64,000 nt of DNA from Diospyros lotus (lineage: Eukaryota > Streptophyta > Magnoliopsida > Ericales > Ebenaceae): NCBI RefSeq assembly GCF_014633365.1, contig NC_068349.1, forward strand, positions 20,970,753 through 21,034,752, read 5' to 3'. Position numbers and translations under genes: made by a program. Numbering within the stretch: position 1 is the first letter of the stretch; each line of letters starts with the position of its first letter. Below are positions 1-12,800 of this stretch, piece after piece. The notes under the pieces were generated by a model that was given only the letters and a program-made list of their open reading frames with translations, did no database searches and was not told the origin of the DNA.

Positions 1-1800
1 ATTTCCTCCTCCATAGCATGTTTCCAGCATGGATTACTGATAGCATGCTTCCAATCTATGGGTACTATTACAGATTCTAAAGAGGATAGAAAATTCTTAT
101 AGGTGGCAGACAAATAATTATAAGTAGCATATTTGGAGATAGGATGCTGTGTACAACTCCTAACTCCTTTTTAGATAGCTATAAGAAGCTACAAATCAGA
201 GAGTTTAAATGAAGAGTTAGAAATAGGTTTAGCTTTAGAAATTGTAGCATCAAGATCAGTAAGATCAGGGTTAGTTGTTGGTAATTGACTAGAAATTGAA
301 AGTTGTTTAGATTTAGTGGAGTGTTTACCTGGATTAGTGAGGTCTTGGGGATCTTTTTGGCCAGGTTGACTTTGTTGATAGGCTTGTTTCCTTCGAAAAT
401 AATTCAAAATACTCCCCATTCCTGAGTTTGTTTGGTCCCTGTTGTCGATCAACATTTCCTAGATCTTCCTCTTGCCTTAGTTTATCTCAATTAGCTGAAT
501 TATAAAAACCATCAGCAACCTCTCCTCCTTTTCCCCTCAAATCATCATTAGTTTCCCCACCTTCTAGCCTCAAATCAACAGTAGTATCAGTCCACTGCAC
601 GGACATCCACAATGAAAAAGAACTTTTGGGTAAGTCGATAGTAGCACTTGTACCCTTTCTGTGTAGTAGAATACCCAATGAATATACATTTGGTAGCTTG
701 AGGGGCTAATTTGCTGATTGTAGGAGAGTGGTTTCGTCCATAGTAGGTGCACCCAAACACCTTGGGAAGGATAGTATAGGAAGAAACTCCTATTAGAAGC
801 TCCAAAGGTGTTTTGAAATTGAGAGTTGTAAGTGGCATCCTATTGATTAAATAGGCAATAGTAAGAATTGCATCACCCTAGTAAACTTTGGGAACATGCA
901 TAGCAAAGAGCATAGACCTGGAAACATGTTTGTTTTTTCTTTCTACTACACCATTTTGAGCAAGGGTATCAACACAATTAGTTTAGTGTATGATTCCTTT
1001 TATCTCGGAGGTAGTCTTGGAAAGCAATTTCCTTATATTCTAAGCCATTATCATTTATGAGAACTTGGATTTTTGTATCGAACTGAGTAGAGTTACCACT
1101 TGTGAAATGACTCAAAACAATGACCAACCTCACTTTTATATGTCATAAGATAAACCCAAGTTGTTCGACTAAAACAATCTATAAAGGTAATGAACCACTT
1201 GTATCAAGCAAGTGTTTTAACCCTACTAGGTCCCCACACATTTGAATGGACAATCATGAAAGGCTCAGGACTCCTTTTATTAAGTGTAGGGTAAGTACTT
1301 ATTGTGTGTTTGTCGAACTCACAAGCTTCACAAAATATACTGGTATTACTACATTGTTTACTCATACCATGAATAATCTTCCCCATCATTGAAAAAAAAG
1401 GATGACCTAATCTTTGATGCTATTGCATTAGCTCCTTCTCAGATAAGGTAGGTCGGTTAACTTTTAGGGCTTGATCTTTAGGCTGAGAGAATGATTTATT
1501 GACACAAGTACAAGCCATCAACCAGTCTACCAAAGCCAATTGGTTTCCCTTTGCCCACCTCTTGGAAAACACAATGGGTAGGGAAAAAGGTAATTTTATA
1601 GTTTAGGGAATTTGTGGTAGAACTTACAGATAAGAAGTTATTTGCAAAATTAGGAACATGAAGAACAAATGACAAGTTGAGGTTTTTGTTGTAGTTAATA
1701 GTCCATTTTCCAAAAATAGGAGAGAGAGTTGATGAGGAACACCATTATGAGGTGTACCAATGCAAGGGTTTAAGCCATTTTCAAAAATGATTTTTGAAAA
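1..1800 (-). pseudogene. copia pol fragment: integrase and start of reverse transcriptase
   Basis: On the - strand the interval 1204-1389 reads as GAG-pre-integrase (CEACEFDKH) leading into the integrase start (FMIVHSNVWGPSRV). Further along, 587-838 reads as the integrase C-terminal segment (TPLELL, LPKVFGCTYYGRN, KCIFIGYSTTQKGYKCYY). The part nearest position 1 resembles the start of the copia reverse transcriptase (a stretch ending NPCWKHAMEEE). About 1590-1750 reads as the linker before GAG-pre-integrase (LSFVLHVPNFANN). Several stops and frame changes interrupt it, so no product is expected. Confidence 0.8.
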
Positions 1801-3905
1801 CATTAAAGATAGTAGCGGAAACAAAAATGAAAACACCTTGCAAGACCTATTATGTCTATATGCTAATCAAAACCAAAACATGCCATAGGGGGTTTAGTTA
1901 TTTTACCTCTCAACTATTTAATGCCGATGTAGGGTTGAAATCCACCTAAGGCAACAACTCTTTCTCCAAAAACCGCTCTTGAATCTTCTTTCGATTAGAT
2001 TGAACCATCCCTCGAAACTACGGAAGGCCTATGAAGTCCACGCTCTGGTGAATGATCGAATCCTACCAATCTCTCCATGTGCTAGACAGAGAGAATGTGG
2101 GAGATCATGGGCTGAAATGAAATGGGTTCGGGTCAAATGAAAAACAGCTTCTCAAAGACAAAGCATAGACTCTTTATGGATGGATTGCTACTCTAGCAAA
2201 ATGAGAGAGGGAGAGCCAATCATTGGGAGCAGTGATTGAGGGCTCTTGTGCTCTGGAATGAGAGAAAGAAAATGAGCCTAGGGATGAGAGAAACAAAGCT
2301 CAGCCGTCACTTCTTATTCAGCACAAAACAAAGACCTTATATATTCCCAAATTTGGAAACCCTAGGGTATCTCCATAAACCGTAGTCGCCTAAATCCTCC
2401 ACAAAGGACAAATGACATGGAGGACGAGCTGGGGAACAAGAGGGAGACCAGAAGGACGCACGCCATCCTCCCTTCGTCTGCCCTTGCCACGTGGCTCGCT
2501 TTCTGTTATGCAAAACGACAAATCGGTCGTGCAAACGTTTAGCGACTTCGATAGAAATTGTCGACAATTTGCTTATATATTAAAGGAAATTGTTGAAACT
2601 GTCGACAATTTTGGCCCTTATTTCCAAACTTTGGTTTATTGCATCTAGGCCCGCTATTAACTCTGAATAACACTTTTCACTATCTCATAATGACACTAAG
2701 GCCTACGTTAATTCTTAACGGTATGTTCATCAACTCTTGATGATTGCTCCTCAATTATTAATCATTTAAACCCAGCCTGTTAACTCTTAACAGTAATTGT
2801 CATCAACTCTTAATGACGGTTTCAATCTTAATCACTTAGTCAACCATCACACTCGGATATGTGTGACTTTTTAGGTTCACTACTAAGTAGCAATCGAGAC
2901 ACGTCAACCACTTTGACGTCGACCAAACATCTTTGGTTTACAACGAGGATCTCTCCATCTCTTCGATGTACCCCGAAAGTCTCTAAGTGAAAACAAGGAT
3001 TATGTCAGGACGATCTTACCAGTAATGAAGTCTTACTTCAGAACAAAACCTATTTGGGTTTTCGATTCCCATGTACTTTAATCCCTCCATCAGTTATCAT
3101 CCTAATCGAGTGAAAATCATGGACTAATCAAACTCACTAACTCGATGACTATGCTAGAATCAATGTGGTGAGATTGAGACGATACATTGGAACTTTTTCC
3201 TACATTTGAATGCTTTCCAATCAAGTGTACCTTGGTCAGAGGTTTCTACAATCAAGACCACCACTGATCGCATAGGATGTTCACCTCACGTCGGAGGTTG
3301 ATGGATCCTATTAGCAATCATCTGCCTCTACATGCCACTACACATGGACCACACAATGCATCTCCTACCCGTTAACCGAATGATTCTTAGCAACGACAAA
3401 TCTCTGCCACCGACACATGAGACAACTGTGTTGCCTTCGGTCAAAAGGACCAGTAACACAATCGAAGCCTGTGATGGATCATAGATCCTCTTAGCCATGT
3501 GATCTATCACGTGCGTCACATTCAGTAAGTGTTCCACTAACACCTACCCACATGTATACTATATTTATCTCATGGATTATAGTATGCGACTCACCATCCT
3601 TTATCATTAGCATCTCATGCTAATCAAATGTAGTATCCCATGTGTCAGTCCGTACTCGACTAATCATAGTCCCCATCTGAGAAGTCTAAGGATTGGGAAT
3701 TATCGTTAAGATATCTTTTTTACAAATGTCAATTGTCACATATTCTTAACACTTAAGAATAAGACCTTTAATAGAAAATCTAAGAACTCATTCATATATA
3801 ATGATTGGAGAGTTATGAATGAAGATATGACCTCAAAATATGAAAACACATTTTGTCATATATATATATTGTAAGAATTACATCATTAGTCCCATAATTA
3901 TAAAT
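1801..3905 (-). mobile_element. non-coding LTR-like insertion inside copia element A
   Basis: This 2.1-kb block separates two parts of one copia polyprotein and has no recognisable coding domain. On the - strand it has a TATA-like TATATAAGG near 2335-2343 followed by a leader-like region, which suggests an LTR or large non-autonomous retrotransposon (LARD-type) on the - strand. Two copies of the palindromic core TTGTCGACAA occur near 2558-2612 (one with a substitution). I could not find convincing terminal repeats or a target duplication, so both ends are approximate (roughly 100 bp). Confidence 0.45.
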
Positions 3906-5011
3906 ATCAAATGCCATCTAAATCTAGTATTAGGACACCATCACTAACAAGAGTACCATCTACAAGTCTCACCTTTTCCTTGCTGAAACATGGGGTGTAG
4001 GTCAAGTACGAATTAGATAAACCAGTCATGTGGGCTGAAGCCTCAGAATCTATGATCCAAGTTGGTTGTTCTACAACATTTGAGGAATAGAAGAATAAAC
4101 ATGGGCTGTAACAGTACCTTTAGTAGGAGCACTACCAGTTGTACCTGCTTGGGCCTAGTGTGATGTAGAAGGGGTATTTGAGTCCATTTTCATCTTATTC
4201 ATCAGTTGCTGTATTAAAACTAGTTCTTCCCTTGAGAGACTAGCCTTTTCAGGTTCTGGTTGTGGCCCCCTATTAGTTTGGACAGCTTATGATAGATGAC
4301 CTTGATGATATCCCTCCTGCCTTTTATCCTTTCCCTTAGTAGGTCTACAATGTAAAGACTAGCAAGTCTCCTTTGTATGCCTAGGTTTTCCACAATATTC
4401 ACACCTTAGCTGATTCTTATTGATACTTCCATGGCCGGTAGGGTTTTGTCAAGTGATAGTTTCACGAACATTTCGCTTGGAAATCTTGATAATAATCCTA
4501 CTCTTACCATAGACTGTTTAATTTAACATTATATTGAGAAATTAACCACTCACTTTGTTTAGTTCCATGAACCTTTTTTCGGATCTCGTAAATTTGTGCA
4601 TCATGTCCGACTTGAGAGTAGGTTTGTGATGCAGCATTCTAGATCTTCCTTGCTGTATCTAGTAGTAGATAACCCTTGGCAATGTTTGATTGCATTGAAT
4701 TGACCAGCCAAGACATCACAAGAGAGTTCTCTATCTCTCATTGTCGAGTTTGTACATCTCCAGTGATAGGTTTTTGAGTTTTTATACCAATGATGTAGTC
4801 TTCCAATCCTCAGGCTTTGGTGAACAATTTGCAAGAGCAGGACTAGGCTAGATAGTTACTATCATCTAGTTTCATTGGACTAATAGAAATGATGGATTTT
4901 TGGAAGGAATTGCAATTTTAGGCCCCTCGGTAGGCACCACAGTCCCTGGATGATCTAATCTCTTCTTAGGACATTTTCACTCAAACTATTGTCTTTTTTG
5001 TGCCTAACCTA
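3906..5011 (-). pseudogene. copia gag and protease start
   Basis: Near 4364-4410 the - strand encodes a CX2CX4HX4C zinc knuckle (CEYCGKPRHTKETC), the nucleic-acid-binding motif of copia gag. Near 4035-4075 it encodes the start of the aspartic protease as WIIDSEASAHMTG, where the usual DSGAS active-site motif has Gly changed to Glu. The gag N-terminal portion lies at about 4560-4950 (for instance MYKLDNERE-like and HDAQIYEI-like stretches) and is broken by stops. It is a remnant of the structural and protease genes of element A. Confidence 0.75.
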
Positions 5012-5016
5012 GTTGT

Positions 5017-5029
5017 GGCTCTGATACCA
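5017..5029 (-). promoter_or_regulatory. primer-binding site, initiator tRNA-Met type
   Basis: The reverse complement reads TGGTATCAGAGCC, which matches the 3' end of plant initiator tRNA-Met, the primer used by most plant copia elements. It directly abuts the LTR at 5030, fixing the orientation of element A as - strand. Confidence 0.9.
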
Positions 5030-5268
5030 TGTAAGAATAGCAACAACTAAGTTTTGAAACTATAGGCAAATACACCTTGCCCCTTTGGATTATCCTCTAT
5101 TTATAATCTCATAATTTACAACTTAGGAATCTTGAACAAAAGGAAAGAATACATAAGGAAAGTATATATAAGAATCATCCTAATTACAGCTCATATACAT
5201 TCATGATTCTTTAGATTTGATTGCTTTGTTGTCTTCCTTGATTGCCTCCATAGAATCTGCAATTTACA
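5030..5268 (-). repeat. 5' LTR of copia element A
   Basis: The interval begins TG beside the primer site and its other end reads CA (on the - strand TGTAAATTGCAG to TTCTTACA). A TATA box, TATAAATAGAGG on the - strand, lies at 5094-5105, a normal distance from the LTR 3' end. The outer edge at 5268 is chosen only because it gives the TG...CA form; the second LTR is outside the window, so it cannot be verified. Confidence 0.7.
5094..5105 (-). promoter_or_regulatory. TATA box of the element A LTR
   Basis: TATAAATAGAGG on the - strand matches the plant TATA consensus and lies inside the LTR, upstream of the primer site in the direction of transcription. Confidence 0.6.
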
Positions 5269-5349
5269 GTTTTGCACCACGAAGGTCGACCTTTCCATAA
5301 TAACCATATGTTTACAGCTGTAACAGCTGTCATGCCAGCCCTCTTTTAC

Positions 5350-5462
5350 GCAAGATTCCAACACAGACCTCTTCTTTTCAATGGTAAGGCTGAGTACAGA
5401 AGGAACCCTCCTCTGAACCCCACAGAGCAGGGAGCCCTGTGCATTTGGGATGCCTTTTTTTA
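5350..5462 (+). mobile_element. Au-type SINE, 3' part
   Basis: The stretch from about 5383 reads GGTAAGGCTGAGTACA and continues through an AGCAGGGAGCCC-like segment to a T-run. This is the characteristic 3' half of plant Au SINEs, whose body ends in a similar GGTAAGGCTGCGTACA motif and a T-run. The tRNA-like 5' half is not clear here. Identification is by motif only. Confidence 0.6.
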
Positions 5463-6568
5463 TGCTAGATATTAAAGCAATAACTATGAGAAAAAGGGGA
5501 GGGGACAGCGCCCGTATTCACTGTCTACTTAGGAGGGTAGTTGCCGCAATAACCTATCTTCTACCAGGTTAGATCCAATTGCCTATGCGGAAATATGAAG
5601 GGCCAATGTCTAAACTTGACCCCTGTGTTAACAGCCATTGTTTGAAATAAAGCCTAGTGCACCACCTACCGTGCCTCTTCTTTAAAATTAAATTTCAAAG
5701 TATTTGATTCTTTTGGTTCATCCTGATCATTTTATCAATTATACTTGGTTTTGCATCCTGTTGCCTGGTAAGTGCAGATTGCACGTTTCATTCTGCTGTC
5801 TTAAGTTTTCCATATTCTCCAGCTCTATCTGTGCTTTGAAATCTACTGTAATTTGCTTTTGTTCTCTATTATTTATTTTAATGAGGTAAATTCAAATAAA
5901 TATTGTTGGGTACGCTTAATAAGCATTTCATTTTGATGTTTAAAAATGCTTCATCGAGATTCAACAGTTTCAACAAGTTCCATTGCATTTACCTAGAAAT
6001 GGGAATCTTGTCTTCCTATTACCATTTCCTGTTGGCCTCCCTAGAAAACTGAGGCGTTTCATCTGTTTCAACCAAAATGTATCACATGTGTTTTCTTCAC
6101 CCAATTATTCTTTTATGAGGGGAGGCTTGAGGAATAGAAGGCAAGCATGTTTTGTATCACCTCACAGGTTTGAGTCAATGCTTCCTACAGCAAATGAAGG
6201 TAAATTGGCGTTGCCATGTGGGAAGTCTTGGTGTAATGTGGACCTGTGGCTGTTTCTATTGATGGTAATGGGATGTGCACCCACAACAAATGTGATATGT
6301 TGTTAGTTCGATATATAATATGTGTGTGTGTGTGTGTGTGTGTGTATGAATGTGTGTCCTTTTGCTGTTTAATTCAAGTCACACCATGTGGAGTGTATGG
6401 TAAATCATGAGCTCATGATTTTCATATATTTATCTGCCATTATGAATGCTTGTTTGTATACCTTTTTTTTTTCTGTAAAAATATACCTTTTGCTTTTTAC
6501 CATTGTGGTATATTGTTATGTTGCATGAATAATTGGATAACATTGTTATGTTCTGATACCATGTGCAG
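5463..6568 (+). other. probable receptor-kinase intron, no coding signal
   Basis: No conserved coding stretch is visible. A (TG)n microsatellite occupies 6322-6344. The segment ends at a polypyrimidine-poor but valid AG acceptor (6567-6568) in front of the first visible kinase exon. I searched for the expected upstream kinase segment (YDYLPGGSLDEAL-like) and did not find it, so the preceding exon lies further upstream or is lost. Confidence 0.5.
6322..6344. repeat. (TG)n microsatellite
   Basis: About eleven uninterrupted TG units in the non-coding region upstream of the first visible kinase exon. Confidence 0.95.
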
Positions 6569-6814
6569 AAAGATCTGAGCAGCTAGACTGGGATACACGG
6601 CTAAATATCATCATGGGAGCTGCAAAAGGGCTGGCCTACTTGCATCATGATTGTTCCCCGCGTATTATACATCGGGATATAAAGTCAAGTAACATCTTGC
6701 TTGATGGCAATTTCGAGGCTCGAGTATCTGACTTTGGACTAGCCAAGTTATTGGAGGATGAGAAATCTCATATTACAACTATTGTGGCTGGAACATTTGG
6801 TTATCTAGCTCCTG
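6569..6814 (+). CDS. FEI1: FEI-like exon: catalytic loop and DFG
   Basis: The exon starts after AG at 6567-6568 and ends before GT at 6815. It is entered in phase 2 (two bases complete a Glu codon) and ends one base into the Glu of the APE motif. It carries the HRD and DFG motifs, including the proton-acceptor Asp and the Mg-binding Asp, so catalysis should be possible. Confidence 0.9.
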
Positions 6815-9800
6815 GTAGGTGCTATAACTTAAAGCTGGTACTCACTTTATAATTGAGATTGTTGAGTTTAACTCTTGATGGCTTGGACTAAGACAGATGA
6901 TCCTTCTGTTGGTCTAAAGTTTTATGTAGGACAGGTGTAACCATCACTCTCACTAGCTATGATGCCCAACCTCAGGTGTTATGTGTGAAGGTTCCCTTGG
7001 AGTCTTAAATTGTCCTTTTAGCATCAACACAAGTAGCAAAATGCAAGGTTCATTTTAGGTTTATATGGTTGGATGCAGGGAGCAAGATTGCAATTTTAGG
7101 TCAATGAAACATGCAAGGGGAAGTTATAGGTGCTGGTGTCCAGTGCCCAAGAACCGTGACTTTGTATGCATTCATGCTTGCAATATACCAAATGGGGATT
7201 TGAGGCTGTGAAGGTGGAATAAAAGTTGCAGTTAACTGATTTAGTTTTGAAATGATTGAACATTTGCACGTTATAGTGTATGATCTGAAGAACTAGAAAT
7301 TGAACAGGAAGAGTTAGGCGTCAAGCCTTGGGTAGGGTGGTATCACAATTATAAAGTTTAAAATAACATTGCTTTGTATAAACTCAGAAAACTCCTAACT
7401 TACTTGGAAACTGCATCTTGAAAACCTTCTTGAATCAATCAAAAATTATCTATAAAGACTATAAATTTGACCTGAAATATGACCCTCAGTAATCGCTGGA
7501 AATATCCAAGAAAATTGAAGTTACGAAAATACCCTGCCTAATTATAGTTTAACGTTAAAAATATGCAACTCATGGATAATAGGATTCTATGGAAATCAAA
7601 ATCAAATTTACAGCTCTTATATGGCCCTTAGAAATGAGATGGCAAATTTTTTACACCTTTTGAAATTTAATTTTCTATAATTTTCTAATGACTTATCAAA
7701 AGTTGTTTGGTCATCTGATATTGGCCATTCGATTGCATATAAGGGATCTTGTTTGCTGATCTTCTTTGTCAGTGGGTACAAAAAGGAATTGATAGCTTAC
7801 TATTCTAGATGATTATAAAGTAGTTTATTAAGTTTTCCTTAAGAAGGAAAGATATCTTACCAACAAAAAGAGAGAGAAGGATAAGGAGAATCTAGTAGTA
7901 TTTGATTGCATGGCATGATGTCAAAAAGAGAGAATAATAGGTCCATATGTTATGTCATGATGTCAATTTAAATGAAAATTATGCCACCACTTCTAGCCTT
8001 AAATGGAACTTGAATTAATGGGTATGCAGAGCATCAATGAAATGTTCTATTTTAGTTCTTGAACATAGCTATTACGATTTTGGTAAAAGCATCAACTCTC
8101 ATCCATGCTAAATTTCTGCATATTACTCATTTGCAGAATATATGCATAGCGGTAGAGCAACAGAAAAGACTGATGTTTACAGTTTTGGGGTTCTAGTGCT
8201 TGAAATAGTGAGTGGGAAGAGACCAACTGATGCATCATACATTGAAAAGGGCCTCAATATTGTTGGCTGGGTATGTGTCTCCCTCTAACTTGTTTTCACT
8301 GCTAGTATCACTTGTAACTTTCTTTTGTCTTCTGCTTAGACTGGTTAATTTTTATACGGAAAAAGTTGCTTGTTTTTTTTCTTAAATTTGTTATTCAAGC
8401 TATCATTTGCAAATGTTACTATGAGCGCTGCAGATTGTTATGGTGATCTTATTAGTTTAACAGTAGATAAAAAATTCTGGGCCTGTGTGCTGCCAGTTTT
8501 CAAGTTAGTTTGGTTGCTACACTTTAGGTGCAATGGCCACTGCTTTATATAAAATCCAGGGGTGTTGAGAAAATGAGGCATAGGTCACTTCGTGCAAATA
8601 ATGTCAAAATTGTTTCTTCACTTGAAGCTAGAATGGAAGTTACGAGTTTTCAAAGCACCAACTTTAGAAGATGAAGCAATGGGATAAAAACGGCATCTGA
8701 TTGCATGAGGCTCCACGATTTGCAAGGTTTAGGAGAATGTCGTATTGTATGCAGCCTTTTTCTTTTTTCTGCGAAGTGGTGGTTTTTAAAGCTCGAACTT
8801 GCGACCTTCTAGTCACAAAGGATCAACCTTACCGTTGTTATCAAGGCTCACCCTCAAAAGGGATATAGTGACAATTTAAACTAATGATGCATAAACTTTT
8901 TGAAGTTTCCATATACTCCTATCAAAGTCGTGCCATATGACCCTTTTTGGATGTGTGAGAAAGAACGTTTTTATTTTTTATGTCATGACTCGAGGTGTTC
9001 TCTGCTCTAGAAATGAATCTCTGTTACTTCTGCAATTAGATGCCCAGAACAGATCTTCGACTAATTGCCCTAAACCAAGATTGTATGGTTCCAACATGGG
9101 AGTTTTGGAATTGCAGACACCAAGATGTATGCCAATAAGGAAAAAGTCACTTGAAAGAGTTCTGCCTCGATGACGCGTCGTAGCATCCCCACAGTTGGTT
9201 TATGATGCTTTGCCATCTGTTCTCCCAATTTTTCTGTTCAACTAGGAGGAGATAACTGATAAGGCCTTAACATAGGAACAAGGAAGCACAGAAGAATACC
9301 AGAAATATACAAATTCACGTGTTGTGAGGTTAGTAAATGATGTAATATATTTCAGGAAGAAAGGTGCCTGCTTCCTGAATTTGGCAGGAAGTTTCTCAAT
9401 TTAGGAGCTTCTGGAAGGAAAGAATCCTGGAACAAATGGGAATGAAGGAGAAGATCTAGAAAACCGTATATAGGATAAGGGTGTGTGTACATGTGGAAGT
9501 ATTTGGAAATTTTGAATTAGGTCATTTGGTGCAATAGACAGAATTCCTTATGGCCAACTATTGACTCTTTATTACAGCTTTTATGCTTTGTATATGTATA
9601 GCTGCCAGTCCCATGTATTTGAGAGCTGAAGATATACAAATAACTATCAATTGGTAGATTTATGGTGATGAGGAAGAATAATATTGCAGTTTTAGTCTCA
9701 AGGCCATCTGTGACATTCTTGTTACATATTTTAGTTGGTGGTATTATTATGAGTTTAGTTCAAGCAGAAGATGCATTTCCTGCTCAAATTTTACTCAGTA

Positions 9801-12800
9801 ATTGTCTCCTTCAACCCTTAAATCAATGCATTATTCTGTGAGGGAAGATTTTTTTTTATTTTAAAAAAGAACATCTTATTGCTTGATGGTTCTGGCATGT
9901 TTAGAGCTCAATGGTTCTCTACGTTTTTCTAGCTAGTAAGTTAGGAATTTCATTTTTCAATATTCTGCAACTTTTCTGCTCAACCCTATTATGCTTTGGG
10001 AGGATTTCCTTTTGATTAGATCATATTGTTGTTTGAAATTATGCAATAAGAATCTGAAGCAAGGATACAGGCATACTTAATTTTACTTAATTTTCTTGAA
10101 AATTCATGTTCTCATTCTCCTTCATGAGAATTCAAATTTTATTGGTAACTGGGGATTCAAATGGCATTGGGCCGTTTCTTAAGAGAGGTTGGTGATAAAC
10201 ATGGTATCAATTTTACTACTTCAGTCCTATTTATTTTGTTTTGAGTTCCTTTGTTGACATCTTGAGTTCAATTCCTCTTCTGGTGATTGGCTCTCTTTTG
10301 TGGTGGATTATGTTGGAGATGAGAGAGATAGAACCTGTATAGGCCTCCTTCATTTAATATTACTAGTACAAATCTGCACCTGAAGTATCCTCTTAACATT
10401 TTCCTGCAAACTTTAGCATAGCTTTCTATCATATACAGCTTGCTATATAACTGAAAAACCCCATTTTCCTGAGGTTGTAAACACATCATCTTGCTATGAG
10501 ATGATTTAGCATAAACATTTCTTTCTTCACCATATATCAAGCAAAAAATTACAATTTATTTCAACATGTTTTTTCTTTGATGAGTTGTTTTTTTTTTGTT
10601 TATTACGGATGAAATCCTGGGTTATTGGCAACATTTGTTGAGCTCGATTGTCCGAAGACATGCTCATTGATTTTTATCTATTTATAAATCCCATTCAAGG
10701 AAGGAGACTTCATCCATGTCATCTCACATGATGAACATGCCATAGCTCTATATTTGTACCCACCTGTTGCACTTGAACTAGAAGCAGTATTTTACTTTTG
10801 GGTAAAAGACCCTCAATGCCCAACTTTTGGCTAATATTAAGATTTTTTCTGAAGTTTCAATTTTATCATTTCACATCTTTAAAACATGTTGCAATGATAT
10901 TGCAAAACTTATGTTAAGATCATACTTCACTCATTAGTTATGTGCTTTCCACTTCTGTTATTGCTGACTGTTCAAAAAGTCACATGATAGCAGGTGACTA
11001 ACAGTTGGGCATGATCTTAGAAATTTGACAACTACACAAAAATGTAAAGCCAACTGCCTCCAAATACAGGAAATCTAGCAGCTATGAAGGGCTTTGAAGG
11101 AGGAACAAATATATAAGTAACTAATGTGTTTGGATTGACTCCTGACACAAGACACTGCAGTAATAATAGAATGGATTCAAAAATGCGCTTGAATTGAATG
11201 CATATGTTTTAGACTTAGGAATAATAGAAACCATACTTAGTACAGAGAGTCTATTAGCCATAAAACTATAAAAGGCTTTGAAGGTGGTGACTATCAATGA
11301 ATCCCAAAATACTTTTGTGAAGGGTAAGCAGATTCTTGATGCCTTGTTGGTAGCTAATGAGCATGTGGGTTCGAGCTTGAAGAGTCAGGTTGATTGGAAC
11401 ATCCTTTTGCATGTTAAACAAATAGCAGGATTTGGGCTTGAAGGGAGGTTCTGGAGTCCATGCTACATTGCCTCATTTAGATACATTTTTTGGGTTAATT
11501 TGGTGGCCAAGGTTTTAGTGCTAGAACTCCAAGTTTGAAGCAAGGAAACCCTTTTTTCTCATTTCTTGTTTGTTTTGGTCATCAAGGCTTTTAATTTAAT
11601 GCCGTTAATGTTTCTATGTATGGATGACTTATTGGCTTCATTCTGAGAAATTCAGGGGAAGGGTGGATGATGTTCTATTTTCTGTGTCTCACCTTTTTTC
11701 TTTTGACTATGTGCTTCTTATTTGCAAGGCATCAGAGAGAAAGTTGATGTATCTTATTGTATTTTGAGGCCAATTCAGGAATTTGAATGATTTTGGCTGA
11801 GAGCTAATTTGTTCGCACAAGGTAGGTAATAATCATGAGGAGATCTCTAAATCAGGAGTTTGGAAGAGCTTTCTATTTGTGGTATTTAGTTGGTTAAAAA
11901 AAAAATAAAATGAAAACATGTTATTTGATAACTTTGGCTTGTTTTCAGTTTTGCCTTGGATTTTCTTTTTTTCTTCTTGTTATCCTCTCCACTTGTAGTG
12001 GAGCACTGGTGGTTGTGATCAGCCTTCAGCAACTCTCTGGGAGTCACCAAGACTCCCAGACAAGGGGGTGGGGTCTCCAATGTCAGGTCCCTACAATTGT
12101 AGTAGGGGTAATTCCGTCTTTTGGGGAGTTAGGAGCAAGGGTAGTTGGTAGGGGTTGTTAAAGAGGCTGTTAAACGGTTGTAGAAGCTGTTAGAAGTTGT
12201 TGCACTAAAAACAGCTTCAACCACCTGTAAGTGGTGCCAAGGGGCACCTATAAAAGAACTCTCCACTGTATGAGGAGTATGCATGAATTCATAACAGAAA
12301 ACCTCTCTCTCTCTCTCTCATTCTCTATTCTCTGTCTCTCCCTCTCGGTTCTTCTCTTTCTTCTGTTCTTTCCCTCTCTCGGCCCTAATTCTCTTCCTTA
12401 GGAGGAGAATTACAGTGCTGGATGCAAGGTCCTGACATCCAATTGCTGGGACTCTTGTCAGAGGGTCTGCAAGTCACTGGGGACTCCCAGTTGGGGTTGT
12501 CAAGAAGTCTGGTATGGCTCTGACATTGGTGAGGGAACAAGTGAAAATGAAAATGAAATGGAAATTGTGGAAACACCTTTTTTATTATTTTTATTTTTCT
12601 AAAAATTTTTCAAAATGAAAACATTTAATTGAATGCCATTTCCTATTTTCTTTTCCAAAATAATGAAAGAAAACTGAAAATGAAAGCCCTACCAAACAGT
12701 TCTAAAATGTGGAGCTGTGGCCTGTGGTGTTCTCAACATTTCTATCATCTCACTTTGATTGTCACCCAAGCTTTAAATCATAGTGGGATGTGGTTTACTT

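Larger units (their letters stand above)
1..5268 (-). mobile_element. Ty1/copia element A, decayed, 3' part outside window
   Basis: Read on the - strand the order from right to left is LTR, primer-binding site, gag with a zinc knuckle, protease, GAG-pre-integrase, integrase, and the beginning of reverse transcriptase running off position 1. That is the Ty1/copia order (integrase before reverse transcriptase). Every domain carries stops or frameshifts, so it is a dead copy. A non-coding segment of about 2.1 kb lies between the protease and the GAG-pre-integrase region and looks like a later insertion. The element sits upstream of the visible receptor-kinase exons, so it may lie inside an intron of that gene. 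Lineage not assigned. Confidence 0.85.

Noticed and set aside
5983..6306. 107-codon open frame upstream of the kinase exon
   Set aside because: No similarity to the expected kinase N-lobe or LRR exons and no splice signals in register.
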